Shown here piece by piece: positions 22,901-35,400 of a stretch of DNA of 64,000 nucleotides. Where the stretch lies: NCBI GenBank assembly GCA_030267565.1, contig BRXU01000031.1, positions 806,001 through 870,000 of the forward strand, given 5' to 3'. Every line of letters starts with the position of its first letter. Positions within the stretch are counted from its first letter, which is position 1. Source of the DNA: Pleodorina starrii. Its lineage: Eukaryota > Chlorophyta > Chlorophyceae > Chlamydomonadales > Volvocaceae. A model generated the notes under the pieces. That model did not search any database and was not told the origin of the DNA. It saw only the letters and a program-made list of their open reading frames with translations. The translations under genes and the position numbers were made by a program.

Positions 22901-25900
22901 ACTCCGGCGCCCGGCGAGCCCCCGACGCCACCGCAACACGAGCCACACGGTACCTGCAGAGGCTCCGGCAGCTGCTGAAGGCAGCCGGACAGCCACGACA
23001 CGAGCTCCAGTACCCGGTGCGACAGCGCGTCGACTGCCGGCGGCGCATTCCTGTCATCCTCCAGCCTCCAGTCTGCGTGCTCCCTGCCGCTGCGCCGAAT
23101 AAAGGCGCTGGCGTCGCCGCCGCTGCGGGCTGTCGCCGTCACCACCGACCCGTGGGTCGTAGCGCTGCCGCTGCCGCTGCTTTGCGAGGACGAGGGCAAG
23201 GACGGGATGCGGCCGCGCGTCGTCGCCTCGCCTGGCTGTACCTGCCAGGCTGCATGGGGTCCTCCGAGCTCCGAAACCCGTTGGAACTCCGCAGCCAGGG
23301 ACGGCCACGTGTCCGCGGAGACCGGAACGGGGAGGTGCGGCGACTGCTGGAGGTCGTCGCCAGCCAGGCACGCCTGGGCGGCAGGGCAGCGCAAGGAGGA
23401 TTGGCGAGATGTAACAGCGGTGGATGCTTCCTTCAGGGAATGTGACAAAGCCCCTGCATGCAATCCATGCAGCGCACCTCTCGTTGCCGCGCGTGGAGCG
23501 CTCGGGCGCTGGGTGCCCCCACAGCACAGATCACACGGATGGGAGGAGCTGGGCGATTCTCTACCCCGCCCGCCCCTCGCATCGTCCTCCCTCTCGAGGA
23601 GATTCCCGGCCGGCCCAGCGTTTGCCCGCGCCTACCTGTACGGCGGACGTGATGCTGCCGTATAGGAACGTCCGCAGCGTCGGGGCCAGCTCGTGGACCG
23701 CCCGCGCCACCTCTTCTCGGATGACCGACAAGTAGGCGACGCCCGTGCGAGGCGGCACTGCCGCCGGCGGCTGCTGTGCGGGCTCCTCCGACAAAACACG
23801 CCGCAAGGGACTGCGGGTGCGGCCGCTGAGTAGCGCCGCAAAGCCCTCCTCGAAGCCCTTCACGTCCCTGTGGCATTCGCGGGACCAGCCGGGCCGGGTG
23901 AGCTCACTTGGGCACCCAACTCTCGCCGCAAAGCCAGCGCGAACTCCAAAGCCCCAACCTCCCCACAAAGGCAACGCCAACCTACAAGACCAATGCCCAT
24001 TCAACGTGCCTTTTGATATCCATCAGAAGCTCCACCGCGCTTCGCGCCCGGGTTAGCGCCCGTTGGCACGCGTCAACCTTGGCAGCGACCGCTTCGGCAG
24101 AGGTGCCGGCGCCGCCCGCGCACGCCTGCTCGCCTGCCAGTATCCGCTGTCCACCGATGCCGGCGGCGCCGCCGCTGAGGCGAAAGCGAGCCATGGGCTT
24201 CTCCGCGCACTCGACGCGCCGGTGCTGCTGTGGCCGGGGTTCGGCCTTCTTGGGGTTGACGTCCCTGTGCGCGGAGCTGCGGGGTGAAGCCAAACCGGAA
24301 CGGAAGGGCAAGCGCGTTTACGTTGCGCGCGCGCTCTCCTCTTTACACATGCGGATTAGCATTGCTGCGCGCCTCCTGGCGCGCCCCGGGTTTGGGTCTC
24401 TAGAGTGTTTGGCCCCCGGCTCGCAAGGGGACTTAGGGAGTTGTTCAGGCATGTGGTTACGTACTCCCCAACCATGCAGTAACACACATACACATTCATC
24501 TGAGCGTACCTGGACAGCAGCAGGGACTGGGCCAGCCTGGCGCCGCGCACTTTCTTGCCGGGGCCCTCGCCGTCGGGGCCCAATGCCTCATTGATGGACG
24601 CCACGCCGTGTTGGAGCGCCTGCGGCAGTCGGGTCGCAACACACCAGACGAATTAGAAGGCAGGTCGCCAGCGGGACGCCTCTTAAGGAAACAAATGCAG
24701 GTATGCAGCATCATCCATCGCCGCTGCACGCCGAGGAGAGCGAGGCCAACGAACGGATGGCAATGACGGCGAGGTTATGCGCCTGCGGCTGGCGTTCGCT
24801 GCCGCGGCATCGACACATTGAAACCGCCGTAGCGCGGCATCGGCGCGTGTGACCAGCACCCTGGCCTGACCCCGGCGGCCGGAGCGCTGCTAGGTTGGCT
24901 TTGTCCTGCGACGGGCCGTGTGCCGACGCCCGGAGCGCATGGGGAGTAAGAGATACGGGCCCACACATGGGGGTGGCTGGACCGGTGAAACAACCCACCA
25001 GCCGGACCGCCTCGGCGAAGGGCCTGCCGTACAGGATCCGGAGCGTCCAGTCTGGGATTTGCTCCGGCAGCTCCGCCATGCAGGGAACCTGTTCCACAGT
25101 GGGGGCGGGGGGTGACACCACACCACATCAAACGGGGGCGATGCAACGTCAGGATGTGACACATGCCGAAACTGGTCTTGAAAGTTGATTCCCAGCATGC
25201 CGCCTCGGCCACACTGCACAGCACTGCGCCCGCCAGGCAGCGCAAACGTAGTCTTATGACGGCACGAGTCTCCAGCTTGGCCGATTCAGGTTGGCCGTGG
25301 TTGAGCCCATCCGAGGCCACGATCGCCTGAGGCCACGGCAGACGGCAGACGGCACGGCACCCAAGTGGGTGCCTCCCCCGCACCCCGACACCCCGGACGG
25401 CCAGCTCACCTGCAGCGCTGCGTGATGGAGCAGCTTCTGCCCCACCACCTGCAGGTACGTGCGGGGCGTGATGCCCAGCCGGTAGGCCGCCACGTCCTTG
25501 TCGGACAGGCCCCTGCTCCTGCCCGCGCGTGGACTGCCCCCATCCTGCGCGCGCCCACCACGAGGAACGGCGCATGGCCACTCTCAGCCCATCGCGCCAT
25601 CAAGTGCAGCGGCCAGCTAGGGTTACTGCCTGGGTGTGCAAGGGCGGGCTGCATGCGGGGCAAATTGTGCTCGGCTGTGAAACGCCGGCACGCCTGCTGC
25701 GAGATGCTGCAGCCCTGCGGCCTGCTGGTGGAGGCTGATGGTAGCCCCCCGCCGAGCAGACTTGTTCCAACGTTCTAAGCGTTGAATAAGTGAAGAGGCT
25801 GGCTGTCAAAGCCGGCGATACCGGAGCAACCTTTTGAAGTCACGGTAATCCATTCAAAGTGCACGCAGCACCGCTGTGCGCATTCGGCAGTTCACAGGGC

Positions 25901-28627
25901 GGCAACCCTAAAGCCCGATTTAGGAAGGAACAGGGGTGCAGAGGCTCGCCAGGGGTGCAAAAGGGCTGCATCGGCGGGCTATCAGCAGCCGTCCTTGGGC
26001 GCTGGTGCATCGGGGCGCGTGCAAATTACAACACCGCTGGCTCGCCCCTCCGAATGAAGGTCTGGAGCCCATCGAAAGGGCGGCAACGACAGCAGCACCG
26101 CAGGCGACGGCGTCCCCCACCTCAAGGCTCTCCCGGAGCAGCTCCCCCAGAAGCTCGTCCATCTTGTCCTGCAGGTCCTTGATGTACGAACTGCACGACT
26201 CGGGCGTCACGTCGAATGTACGACTGCGAGGTTCGGCAAACACACGCAGTGGCATCTCTCAGCATGACCCATCCGCTCGCCATGGCAGCAGCGGCGCGGC
26301 TGGGCCGCGAGGCCCGCGCGCCCACGAGTGGGAAACGGGGCCAGCTCGCTGCACTGCGCCGCGAGAACTGGGAGAGGACATGCGGGGATACGCGGCGGCA
26401 TAGAAACGGTCCGAGCCGCAACTGACCAGCCCAGCGCGCAGCTGGGGACTGCACTTACGTGCCGATGACCTCGCTATCCTGCGGGCCCAGCAGCAGGCGC
26501 GCCGCCTTGTCCAGCTGCACGAGGCCGTGCGCAAAGGCCTGCGTGACCCTCCCCCACGCCTCCTGGGAGCTGCGGCTCGTATGGAACACGCCCGCCAACA
26601 ACTGCCGGGATCGCGCCTGCGGACGCCGCCATATGAAGGGGCAAGGAACGGTGTCAAAGGGTCTGCTTTCAGTAACGGCAGGAGGGGAATGATGCGAAGA
26701 GGCAGCGCCGCAGCGGGGCGAGGGCGGCGCTGCAGCAGGGGCATCAACATAAACAAGTTTGGGAAACCGGCCACAGCAGCAACACCATATGCCGTGCTCG
26801 TGTGGGCAGCGCCCAAGCCGCTGCGACGGGACGACCGCCCCTCACTGCGGCATAACCACCAAACATGATCACTCCATCTTTCCAGGTGCACGCCGTACCA
26901 CGACGTCATTGTTGCCGTACAGCCGGAACCAAGCCGCGTCCTCGCGCGGCGGCAGCGCTCCGGGCTGCACGGCATCCCTCAGCAGCGCGCCGTGCACATC
27001 CTCGAGGGACACGTCGGGATGGAGTCCCCGCAGCGCTGATACCGCCCACGCGCCCAGCTCGTCGCTTTGCTTCTGCAGGGGGTGCAGGGGTTCGGGTGGC
27101 GGATGGTGGTTGGGTGACAGCGGACGCGGCTGGAGATGCTGAGGTGATACAGCCCTTGGCCTGATCAACACGAGGCGCCGTCCGTCCGTCTTAGGGTTTC
27201 CCGTCCCCGTCCCCCACGCATGGCGGGGCAGGTGCAGTTCTCAGGTACCTAGCCGCCTTGCGGCAGAGCCACCGGAAAGTGCCGACCCGTGTCCCCGGAT
27301 GCGCCCCCACGACAAAGATGCGCCTCTTGCAACCCGGCTTTCCGCATGGCTGCTGTGTAATAACAGCCATCACCGTTCGCAGCCGTAAGTCAGCGTTACG
27401 AGGCCACAATTCCGTCCTTGAGAACAGCGCGACTTGGGCACCAGCATACCTGCAGTGTGCACTGCGAATCTGTCTCCACGGCTGTGGTGTCCACGCGCAC
27501 CCGCAGCAGCTTGGGCGTCATCCGCTGACCGCTCACGAGCGCGCGGCCCGTCGCGTGGGGCAGCGGGCGCAGCCGGCCGCCCGGATCAGTTTCCGTGGAG
27601 GCCGCCGCGTCCCACAGCATGGATGGCACGTCGGCCTGCGTGTTCGCGCGTGGGGCATCGCATGTGGCAAGGGTCGGTATGTACCAGACACTGGGCCCGG
27701 CTGGTGCCCCGCTCCCAAGGGTGCAGACGCCCAGTAGTCCCGGCAACGTAGGAGACAATTATATGGGAGCTGACAGAATGGCGGGGGTAACAAAGGAGAT
27801 GTGGCGGGGGTTTCACGTGAGACAAGGCCATCCGCATGGCGTCCGCATCGCGCATTTTGATGAGCCCAGACTGTTGCGCACTCGGATGCGGCCAGGCGGG
27901 GACGCAAGCGCTAACACGACGGCGAAGCTCAGGCGGCACGGTACTGGCACGGTTCGTGACCCCCCGCCGGTTCGTGGACCACCGCTGTCGTGGATCTGAT
28001 GCGAGGGCCAGCCATGATGTGGGTCGGCGACCACAGCATCCCACGCTCACCGAGAGGAAGGCTTTCAATGCGCTCGCGCCCTCCAAGACGCTCGCACCAG
28101 CGTCAGTTGGGGCGCGCTGCCGCGCGTCACCCTTTGGTGTGTAAATGGCGCCTGGTGCGCTCATGACGTCGCTCTGCGCTGGCTGCGAGCAGAGAGAATC
28201 GAGAAGACGCGCAGCGTGTCCCATGGCCTCCCCCTCCTTGCCCATGGCCTCCTCGGCCGACGTGTTAACCGGCTCGGCCGCTGCAGCCCCCGGGTACTCG
28301 CAGAGAAGCTCCTGCACGAGCAAGGCCCCCCTTGACGTGAAAGGTTATACCCGCAACCTGAAGGAGGTGGACAGCTATTTGGGGTATAGGCGCTGCTGCA
28401 GGGTCGAAGTAAATAGCAATGTGGGCACCTGGGGTGGGCCCAGGCAGCAGCCTATAGTGTTATCTGGCCCGACCTCGACGTGCTTCTGGAGCTCCCACGT
28501 GGCCATCGCGAGTCTATCATAACTCCTCCGAGCGGCCTCGGCGTTGCTCTCCAGCTCGGCGTCCGCTAATTTGGCGAGTGTCTGCCACATTTCGCGAGCT
28601 TCTCCAGATGATGGCCTACCAACTAAC
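19926..28627 (-). CDS. Unrecognised protein, about 1,360 residues, 16 exons
   Basis: Exons 28627-28474, 28311-28051, 27635-27450, 27072-26899, 26616-26459, 26223-26121, 25544-25410, 25088-24999, 24619-24510, 24276-24010, 23867-23636, 23373-22954, 22675-22352, 22081-21845, 21463-21224 and 20921-19926 all join in one phase and end in TGA. The intron 24009-23868 needs a GC donor (AG/GCACGT). The start is not certain: an ATG lies at 28590, but the frame is open to the acceptor at 28628. The protein is mostly predicted-helical (for example ESNAEAARRSYDRLAMATWE near the N-terminus, FFYMQ- and DWCAF-type hydrophobic helices later). Ala/Ser/Gly-rich linkers occur in the 12th and last exons, and it ends in an acidic tail EPEDD. 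No catalytic motif, membrane segment or known repeat is visible. A scaffold or tethering role would fit, but that is a guess. Confidence 0.75.
21676..21691. repeat. Telomere-like block (CCCTAAAA) in intron
   Basis: CAAAACCCTAAAACCC, two units of the chlorophycean telomere repeat, in the intron between exons 22081-21845 and 21463-21224 of the unrecognised minus-strand gene. Confidence 0.7.
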
Positions 28628-29167
28628 CTGCAATATGGCTATGATATACAAGTGCAAAGCTTTCAGTAATTTGCAAAGTTCATTGTGGCGTCCGCAGGCA
28701 GCAACTGTAGCCTTTGAACCAAGTGTTTTGGTCAACGGCGAATTGGATCACTTATTATTGTGGCCAAACGAATTATGATAACATTGCTGCATGTATGCTG
28801 CTGTGGAACATTATGAGAAAGGAAAGGTCTCGCGAAAACCTCGTACATTTGCTTGCCAACGGCCTTGCGCCCTTGCCCAAGCGTGTTCATGTGCCAACAG
28901 TTCTATCAATGGAGTGGCATAATTTTTTGTCATTTTGTCCTTATTATTAAAAAATGTCTAGTAAGCCTTGTCAAGAACGCGAATTTTATTGATACCAAGG
29001 GAACATCCAAGATGAATACCGCCCCTACCTAGGTATTCTTGCTGGCGCTTATCAGAGAATCATAACATCATGGATGAAAGGTGAGCTGTTGGCTACTGGT
29101 GTTGAGGCGTACGTTTTCTCGTGAGGCGCAACCTGTCCGCCGTTGGTGTGGACTCTGGAACCCACAG
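28628..29167. promoter_or_regulatory. AT-rich divergent promoter region
   Basis: Lies between the 5' end of the unrecognised minus-strand gene and the first candidate exon of the plus-strand SNF2 gene. Base composition drops markedly (for example 28640-29000), as at the other gene starts in the window. I see no clear TATA box. It could also hold a short first exon of either gene. Confidence 0.45.
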
Positions 29168-29273
29168 GTACCAGGAAATGTTGCGAGCCATGCAGATGGC
29201 TCGTGCTCGGGCGCGTGAGGAGAGTCCGAGCCAGGCGCAAGAGGGTCATCCGGCAGGCGGTGTAGCTACGCAG
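29168..29273 (+). other. Candidate upstream 5' exon of the SNF2-RING gene
   Basis: Acceptor CCCACAG at 29167 and donor CAG/GTAGTG after 29273 bound a frame rich in Ala, Arg, Gln and Met (YQEMLRAMQMARARAREE), which looks helical and coding. It ends in phase 0. It could be spliced to about 29447 or later, ahead of the Gln-rich exon beginning near 29474. Not proven to belong to the gene. Confidence 0.35.
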
Positions 29274-29473
29274 GTAGTGGCAGTTTGGGCAACGCCGCGC
29301 TAATGATACCAGTCTTGTGTCGGACGTCACGCAGCGCCAAGCGAAAGCGTGTCGTTCGCCTGTTCTCCCCCAGGACCCAGCCCGCAGGCACGGGAACTCC
29401 TACCCCCCGTCCCGCGCACCGCGAGGCGCACGGTCCGTCTAGCTAGCGCTTGCCTGGATACCCCTCACGTGGC

Positions 29474-32400
29474 ATGCCCAAAGTTAGCATTCCTGAATCT
29501 CCTGGCGGGTCCCAACCCGGCCATGGTCCCCCGCAAACGCGGACTGTGCAGCACATGCAGTCCCTCCCTCTGGTCCCTCAACATACACCGCCACTGCCAC
29601 TGCCACTGCCGCCGCCGCAGCAGCAACCTCGCCAGCACCCGCAGCAGCACCGTCAGCAGGGGGCGCCCACGACGTCGTCGCCGTGGCCCGGAGCTGTGGC
29701 GGTTCCAGGCCATGGGCAGCAGCTCGTGTTGGACCTGAGCGGCCGCACCGATGATGGCCGAGCGGGCGGCGCTGCGGAGCAGGGGCTGCAGGCTCCCTTG
29801 GTCCTGGACGGCCAGGCTCCCACGCAGCATCCGGATTCCATGCGACAAAGGCTGAACTTGCAGCAAATTCAGCAACTGCAATCTCAGCAACCGCGGCAGC
29901 AGCAATCGCAACCGCTATCCCTTCAGCAGCCGGAGCGCCTGGAGCAGGTCGGTGGGCGATGGCCTGAGATCGGCGTGCAGCAGGGCGGCGTGTCCACCGA
30001 GCGCGGCTGGCTGTTGCGCGAGCTTGGGCAACAGCCGCAGCAGCTACAGCAGCCCTGGCCGGAGCAGCAGCAACAGCAGCAGCAACAGTACCAGCGGATG
30101 TTGCAGCAGCAGCAGCAGGAGGAGGAGTATCAGCGGATGTTGCAGCAGCAGCAACAGCAGCAACAGTATCAGTTCATGTTGCAGCAGCAGCACATGCAGG
30201 CGCCAGCCGCAACATGGGACCAGGCCGGGGGCGGCGGCGGCGGCGGCGACGTCGTTGACCTCACTTGGGATGACGAAGGGGGCGATGCGGAGCCCGGCGC
30301 GAAGCGCCGCGTGCCAGCTTCCTTTCTGCAAGGCGAGTTGAGCGTCACTGAGTGAGAAGGGGGCATTGTCGCGATGTTACTTCTCGCTGCTTTCTGACGA
30401 GGAAAGTCATGGTGCCGCGCGAATCGTGGCGGCCGGTCGGATATTGGATGGTTTACGGAGGTTGGTCCGTTGCTTGCTGTGGAGGTCTCGTTCCCACTTT
30501 GCCCCTCTGTCCGTGTTTCTTAGTCGTTGGGCTGCATCATTCCCTACCTTCTGGCCTTGTCAGTGACAAGAGCCCCGGGCGGCTACTATTGCTGCCACCA
30601 CAGGAACGGGTGCAGCAAAGCGGCCGGCGCCATCCGCAGCACCTGCGCAGCAGGCCCCCAACGGCGGCTTTGCGCCGGCCGCCGAGGCGGCCGGCCCCTC
30701 AGGCCGCCGGCTGCCGGCCTCGCTACAGATGGCGGCCGGCAGCGGCAGCAATCAGGCGCGTTCCCGACAGCCCCAGCAGCAGCAGCAGCACGAGAGCTTG
30801 CAGCAGCAGATTCAGCAGCTGTCGAACCATCTGGAGGTTCTCAATGCACGGCTGCGGGAGGGCACGTTGCCAGTGGGGCACAGCAGTCGTGAGATGCGGC
30901 CCATGACGGGTGAGGAGCGGCTGCAGTTCGAGGCGGCGGCGCCCAAGCTGCAGCGCCAGATCGAGGTACTGGTCTTGCAGCTGCAGCAGCAACAACAACA
31001 GCAGCAGCAGCAGCAGCTGCAGCAGGTGCGGCAGCAAGAAGCGCAGCAGGGGTGGCCGGTGGGGGCAGGCGGGCCGCAGGCGCAGCAGCTGCAGGCGCGG
31101 CCGGTGCACGGCTTCCCGCCGGTGACGACGGGTATGCCCGTGGCGAGTGGCAAGCAGGTCGGTGGGGCGCGGAGACCGGGGCACGTCGTTTTGGGGAGGA
31201 GATGAAGCGCGCAAGTGGCTAGAGTGTTGCCCGCGGGTGCGCGCCAGGGCCGATTCACGGTCAAATCAAGCTACATAATCCGATACAAAAAGACCTCGCG
31301 GCTTTCAGCAAGGCAGTGGACGAGCTGTCTTTGTAGGTAAATGATTTGTGGCTCGCTGATTATTGATGGATACTTTTCTCTGATGCCTGAGAAGAGGCAA
31401 GGTGTGCCTGACTGTTAGCAGCAGCGCGTTGCATGTGACGCGACCAAGAGCTCAGCTCCTGCTAGATTCCCGGCCAACGTGCCGTTGCGGTTCTGCCCCG
31501 CTTGCATCCGATGCGACGCCGTAGGAGCGCTTTCGTGGCGTACCTTCCAACGGAATGCCGCTGCCGCTGCCCAAGGGGGCGCTGCCGCCGGTGCCTGTCA
31601 TCGGCGTCGAGATGGGTGCCGGCGGTTCCGGCCCGGCGGCGGCGGCAGCCGCGCCGTCCGGAAGGAGCGTCGCACTGCCGGGCGGTAACGCCAAGGAGTC
31701 AGCCCAGAGCCGTGGTAAGTTGGCGGTAAGGGTGTCATGGCGACGAGATGCACGCTGTCCGACTGGCTGGTGTGACGGGTTGGGCTTGCTTGTGCGGGCA
31801 TGTTGAGGATTTACCCAACTCCTCCACAATCTTTCCTCCGCCTCCGAACTGAACCCAAACCGCCCACCGCTTTTTGCTCGGCCTCTGCCCGCGCCTCTCT
31901 TACCGGTGCCTTTTCGCGCCTCTCTTACCTTTCCGCTCTTCTCTTACCTTTTCGCGCCTCTCCCCTCCTGCGCCTACACCGTCCGCAGTCACGGAGCACC
32001 AGCAGGCGCTGCGGGCCGTGATCGAGAGCCTGCAGGTCACCGGCAACGAGGAGCTGGAGCCGCCGCCGGTGAGGAGGTGGAAATGGCATGCGGGCCGGGG
32101 CTGGGGCCCGGAGCCAGGGTTCCCTAGGAGGAGCCTGCTGACCACGGGTAGCCTCACAGACGCAGCTGGGTCATGCGGACTGTTTTTTTGCTGCGACCTG
32201 ACTTGGGGTGTAGGGTTTTAGAGTTTTAGGGTTTGCTGCGCTCTGGTTGGGGCCTCGCGCCCTTGGGTCCCGGCGCCGCGGCGAGGCGCCCTTGCCCCCG
32301 ATTGTTGACATGTCGGGTCGGCAGAGGACCCTCGGCCGCCCTTCGCACTCGGCCTCAGCCCCACTGGACACCAAACTACCTGTACCTCGCATGAAGGTCG

Positions 32401-35400
32401 GCGGGGTGAGCACGCCCCGTCGATAGATCAAGCCCTACGCCCGTGACAGCTGCTTGAGCCCTCTCCCGCCGCCCCCGCGCCCCTCTCCCGCACGCCCTTC
32501 CGCACGCCTCCGCGCCCCTCTCCCGCACTCCCTTCGTGCTGGCGCCCGCAGAAGAGCCTTCAGGTGTCGGTGCTCCGCCACCAGCGCATGGCGCTTGCCT
32601 GGATGATCCGCCGGGAGACGGGTTCGGAGCCGCGCGGCGGCATCCTGGCGGACGACCAGGGCCTGGGCAAGACCGTCACCACCATCTCCCTCATCGTCAC
32701 GCACACCAACCCGGAGGACTGCGGCCAGCCCCGCGGCGGCGGCGGCGGCGGCGGGCCCAGGCAGCAGCCCGGCGGCAGCGGCGGTGGCGGCGGCGGCGCA
32801 ATTGAGTTGCTGGAGGATGAAGATGATGAGGATCTGGGGGCGGAGGAGGAGAGCGAGGAGGACGTGGATGAGGGCGGGGTGCGGCTGGGGGCTCTGCGCG
32901 CGGAGGCGGCGGCGGCGGGCGCGGCAGACGCGGCGGAGGCGGAGGGCGCGGTGGCCGGCATGCTGCAGGACGGGGAAGGTGGCGGCGCCGCCGCCGCCGC
33001 CGCCGCTGCCGGCGGCGGCAGCGGCGGCCCAACAGCAGCAGGGCTACCGATGCCGCCCGCAGCCGCTGGGGCCACAGCTGCTGCGCAAGTCGTAAAGCCG
33101 GAGGATGCGCCCGCGTCAGGCGGCGACGACGGGGCCGCCGGCGGGCCAGCCTATGTCGACCTACTCGACGACGACGACGATGTCGCGGACGGTCCAGACA
33201 TTCTGTCTATCACCGACGGCCCCGCCGGCGGCGCCGGCCTCAGCCTGCCGCCCGCCGCCGCCGGCAGTCTCGGTCAGCTCGCCTCCTCCAACCTCGCCGC
33301 CGCCGCCGCCTCCACCAGCACCGCCGCGCTGCTGGTTTCGGAGCGGATGGCGGCGACTGGCGGCGGCCGCGGCGGCGCCGCCGCCGCCGCCGGCGCCAAG
33401 CCGCTGTATGAGACGGAGCCGCCTAACTTGCTGCTGGGCGGGACGCTGGTGGTGTGCCCCACCACAGTACTTCATCAGTGGGCGCGGGAGATCCGCGACA
33501 AGGTGTCGCCCACCTCGGGCCTTGTCGTACACGTGTACCACGGCAAGGACCGCACCAGCAGCGTGCGCCAGCTGGCGGCAATGAGCGTCGTACTGACGAC
33601 GTACGGCACGCTGGCGCAGGAGGCGCCCAGCCGCGACAAGCAGGCGGTGCGGCTCGGCCGGCAGGTGCGTGCGTGTCTGCGTGTGTGTCGGTGTGTCTGT
33701 GTGTGTAAAGGGCGTGGGTTCTGCGTGTGTTTGATGGGGGCGCGGGAGGGGCTTGGCACCGCGCACCGGTGGATGAGCAGGTGCTTGGGTGTCGTACCGG
33801 GGCAGCCGCCCTCGCACGTCGCGCTCGCCGTGGTCCTCGTAATATCATTGCGATCGATCCGGGCTGCGAGGCCACAGAGCGGCACGACAGCAGGGCTCCT
33901 TTGCTACCCCTGCAAGCTGCAACAGGCGAAGTCCGGAGCCCCCGCAGGCGCACCCCAGCGCCTCTTTCAGCCCCCAGCCCCTGCCTTCGTCCTCGTATCC
34001 GTCCTGCCTCCGCCTGTCAGCTTCCCTTCTAGGAATGTTTTCCCTGCCCTTTCCCTGCCCCGACCCTCCCCCTGCCTGGCCCCGCTCAGGGCACCAGCAA
34101 CACGCCCATCAATTTGGCTGCGGACGACAGCGGCGGAGAGGAGCCGGCGGTGAGTTGTGGGCGGGGGCGGGCGGGGGCAGCGGCGTCGCGGCGTGTCGCA
34201 GCGACGGCTTATGCATTACGCCGCTTCGCAGCGCCTGGTGCAGAACATAGGCACGAAGATGTGCCCCGAGGCGGGTTGGGAGGGACGGGGTGTGGTTAGA
34301 GTGAAGTGGCGTGAACTGGAGAGGATTGTGGTGCGGAGTGAGGCGGAATGTGAGGGGGTGGGGCGGGATGGGATGGGCTGCCGCCCGCTGCGCTGCGTAG
34401 GAAAAGGGGTTGTTGCTGCTGCAGGTGAGGCGGCCACCCTTCCTTTCGGCTGCACCCAAAGCGCGGCTGCGATGCCTCCGCGGCCGCGGCTAGCGCAGTG
34501 CTGTCGCCGCCGACCGAGAAGGTTGAATCAGAGCAGCTCTCCTTCCTCTGCTGAGGCCGCCGGGTACTTAACGCTGTGTGTGATGTCGCGGATTGTGCCG
34601 TGCGGTGGGATTGCGCCGCAGGGCACGCCGGCCGCCAAGGGCAAGAGTGGCCGGCCGCGCAGCAAGGCGCCCGCGGACCCGCAGGGCGGACCGCTGTACC
34701 AGATCAAGTGGAGGCGGTAAGAAACTAAGAATGCGCTGTGTTCCGGCTGCACACGGATGGCTTGGGTCAGGCACAGGCTAGCAGCAAGCGCAAACAGCAA
34801 CTGTGATGCTGGGATTGCAGGTCCGCACAGCCCCTTCTGCCCCTCTTTTACGTCTCCCAAGCAAGGTAGCCACATGCTCTGTTCTGTGCGGTCTTTGTCG
34901 TTACCTGCACGGAGGCGCCGTCTGTCCCGTCCGCCCGCACGCCTCCGCCTCGCCGAAACTGCCCTACTCGCAGGACTCCGCGTGCCATTGCCGCTTCCCC
35001 CACCCGTCTCCCTCGGGTCGCTGGGTTCCTCCGGCTTCTCACCCCTTTCCCTCGCCTGCCTTGAACCGCCGCCGCCCCCTCTTTCAGCCCGGTTGATCGC
35101 GCCTCCGTGTGTCATCCTGCCAGCTTGACCACCCGGCCTGCCCTACTCTGCCCCAGCCAGCCATCTTGCCTGAACGGGCTGGCTTACTCTTCCCACGCTG
35201 TTCCTCCCGCGCGCCCCGGCCCACTCTACCCGCCACCCACGTCCCTTCGCTGCGGTATCTTCTTATTGCCTTTTTGCCACCCACCCACCCACCCCCATAG
35301 GGTGGTCCTCGATGAGGCGCAGTCCATCAAGAACCCGCGCACGCTGGCCGCCCACGCCGCCTGGCGCCTCTTCGCGCACTGCCGCTGGTGTCTCAGCGGG

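Noticed and set aside
22710..22953. Extension of the exon 23373-22954 through an in-frame, protein-like stretch
   Set aside because: The frame stays open and looks partly coding, but only the donor CAG/GTACCG after 22954 joins in phase with the next exon at 22675.
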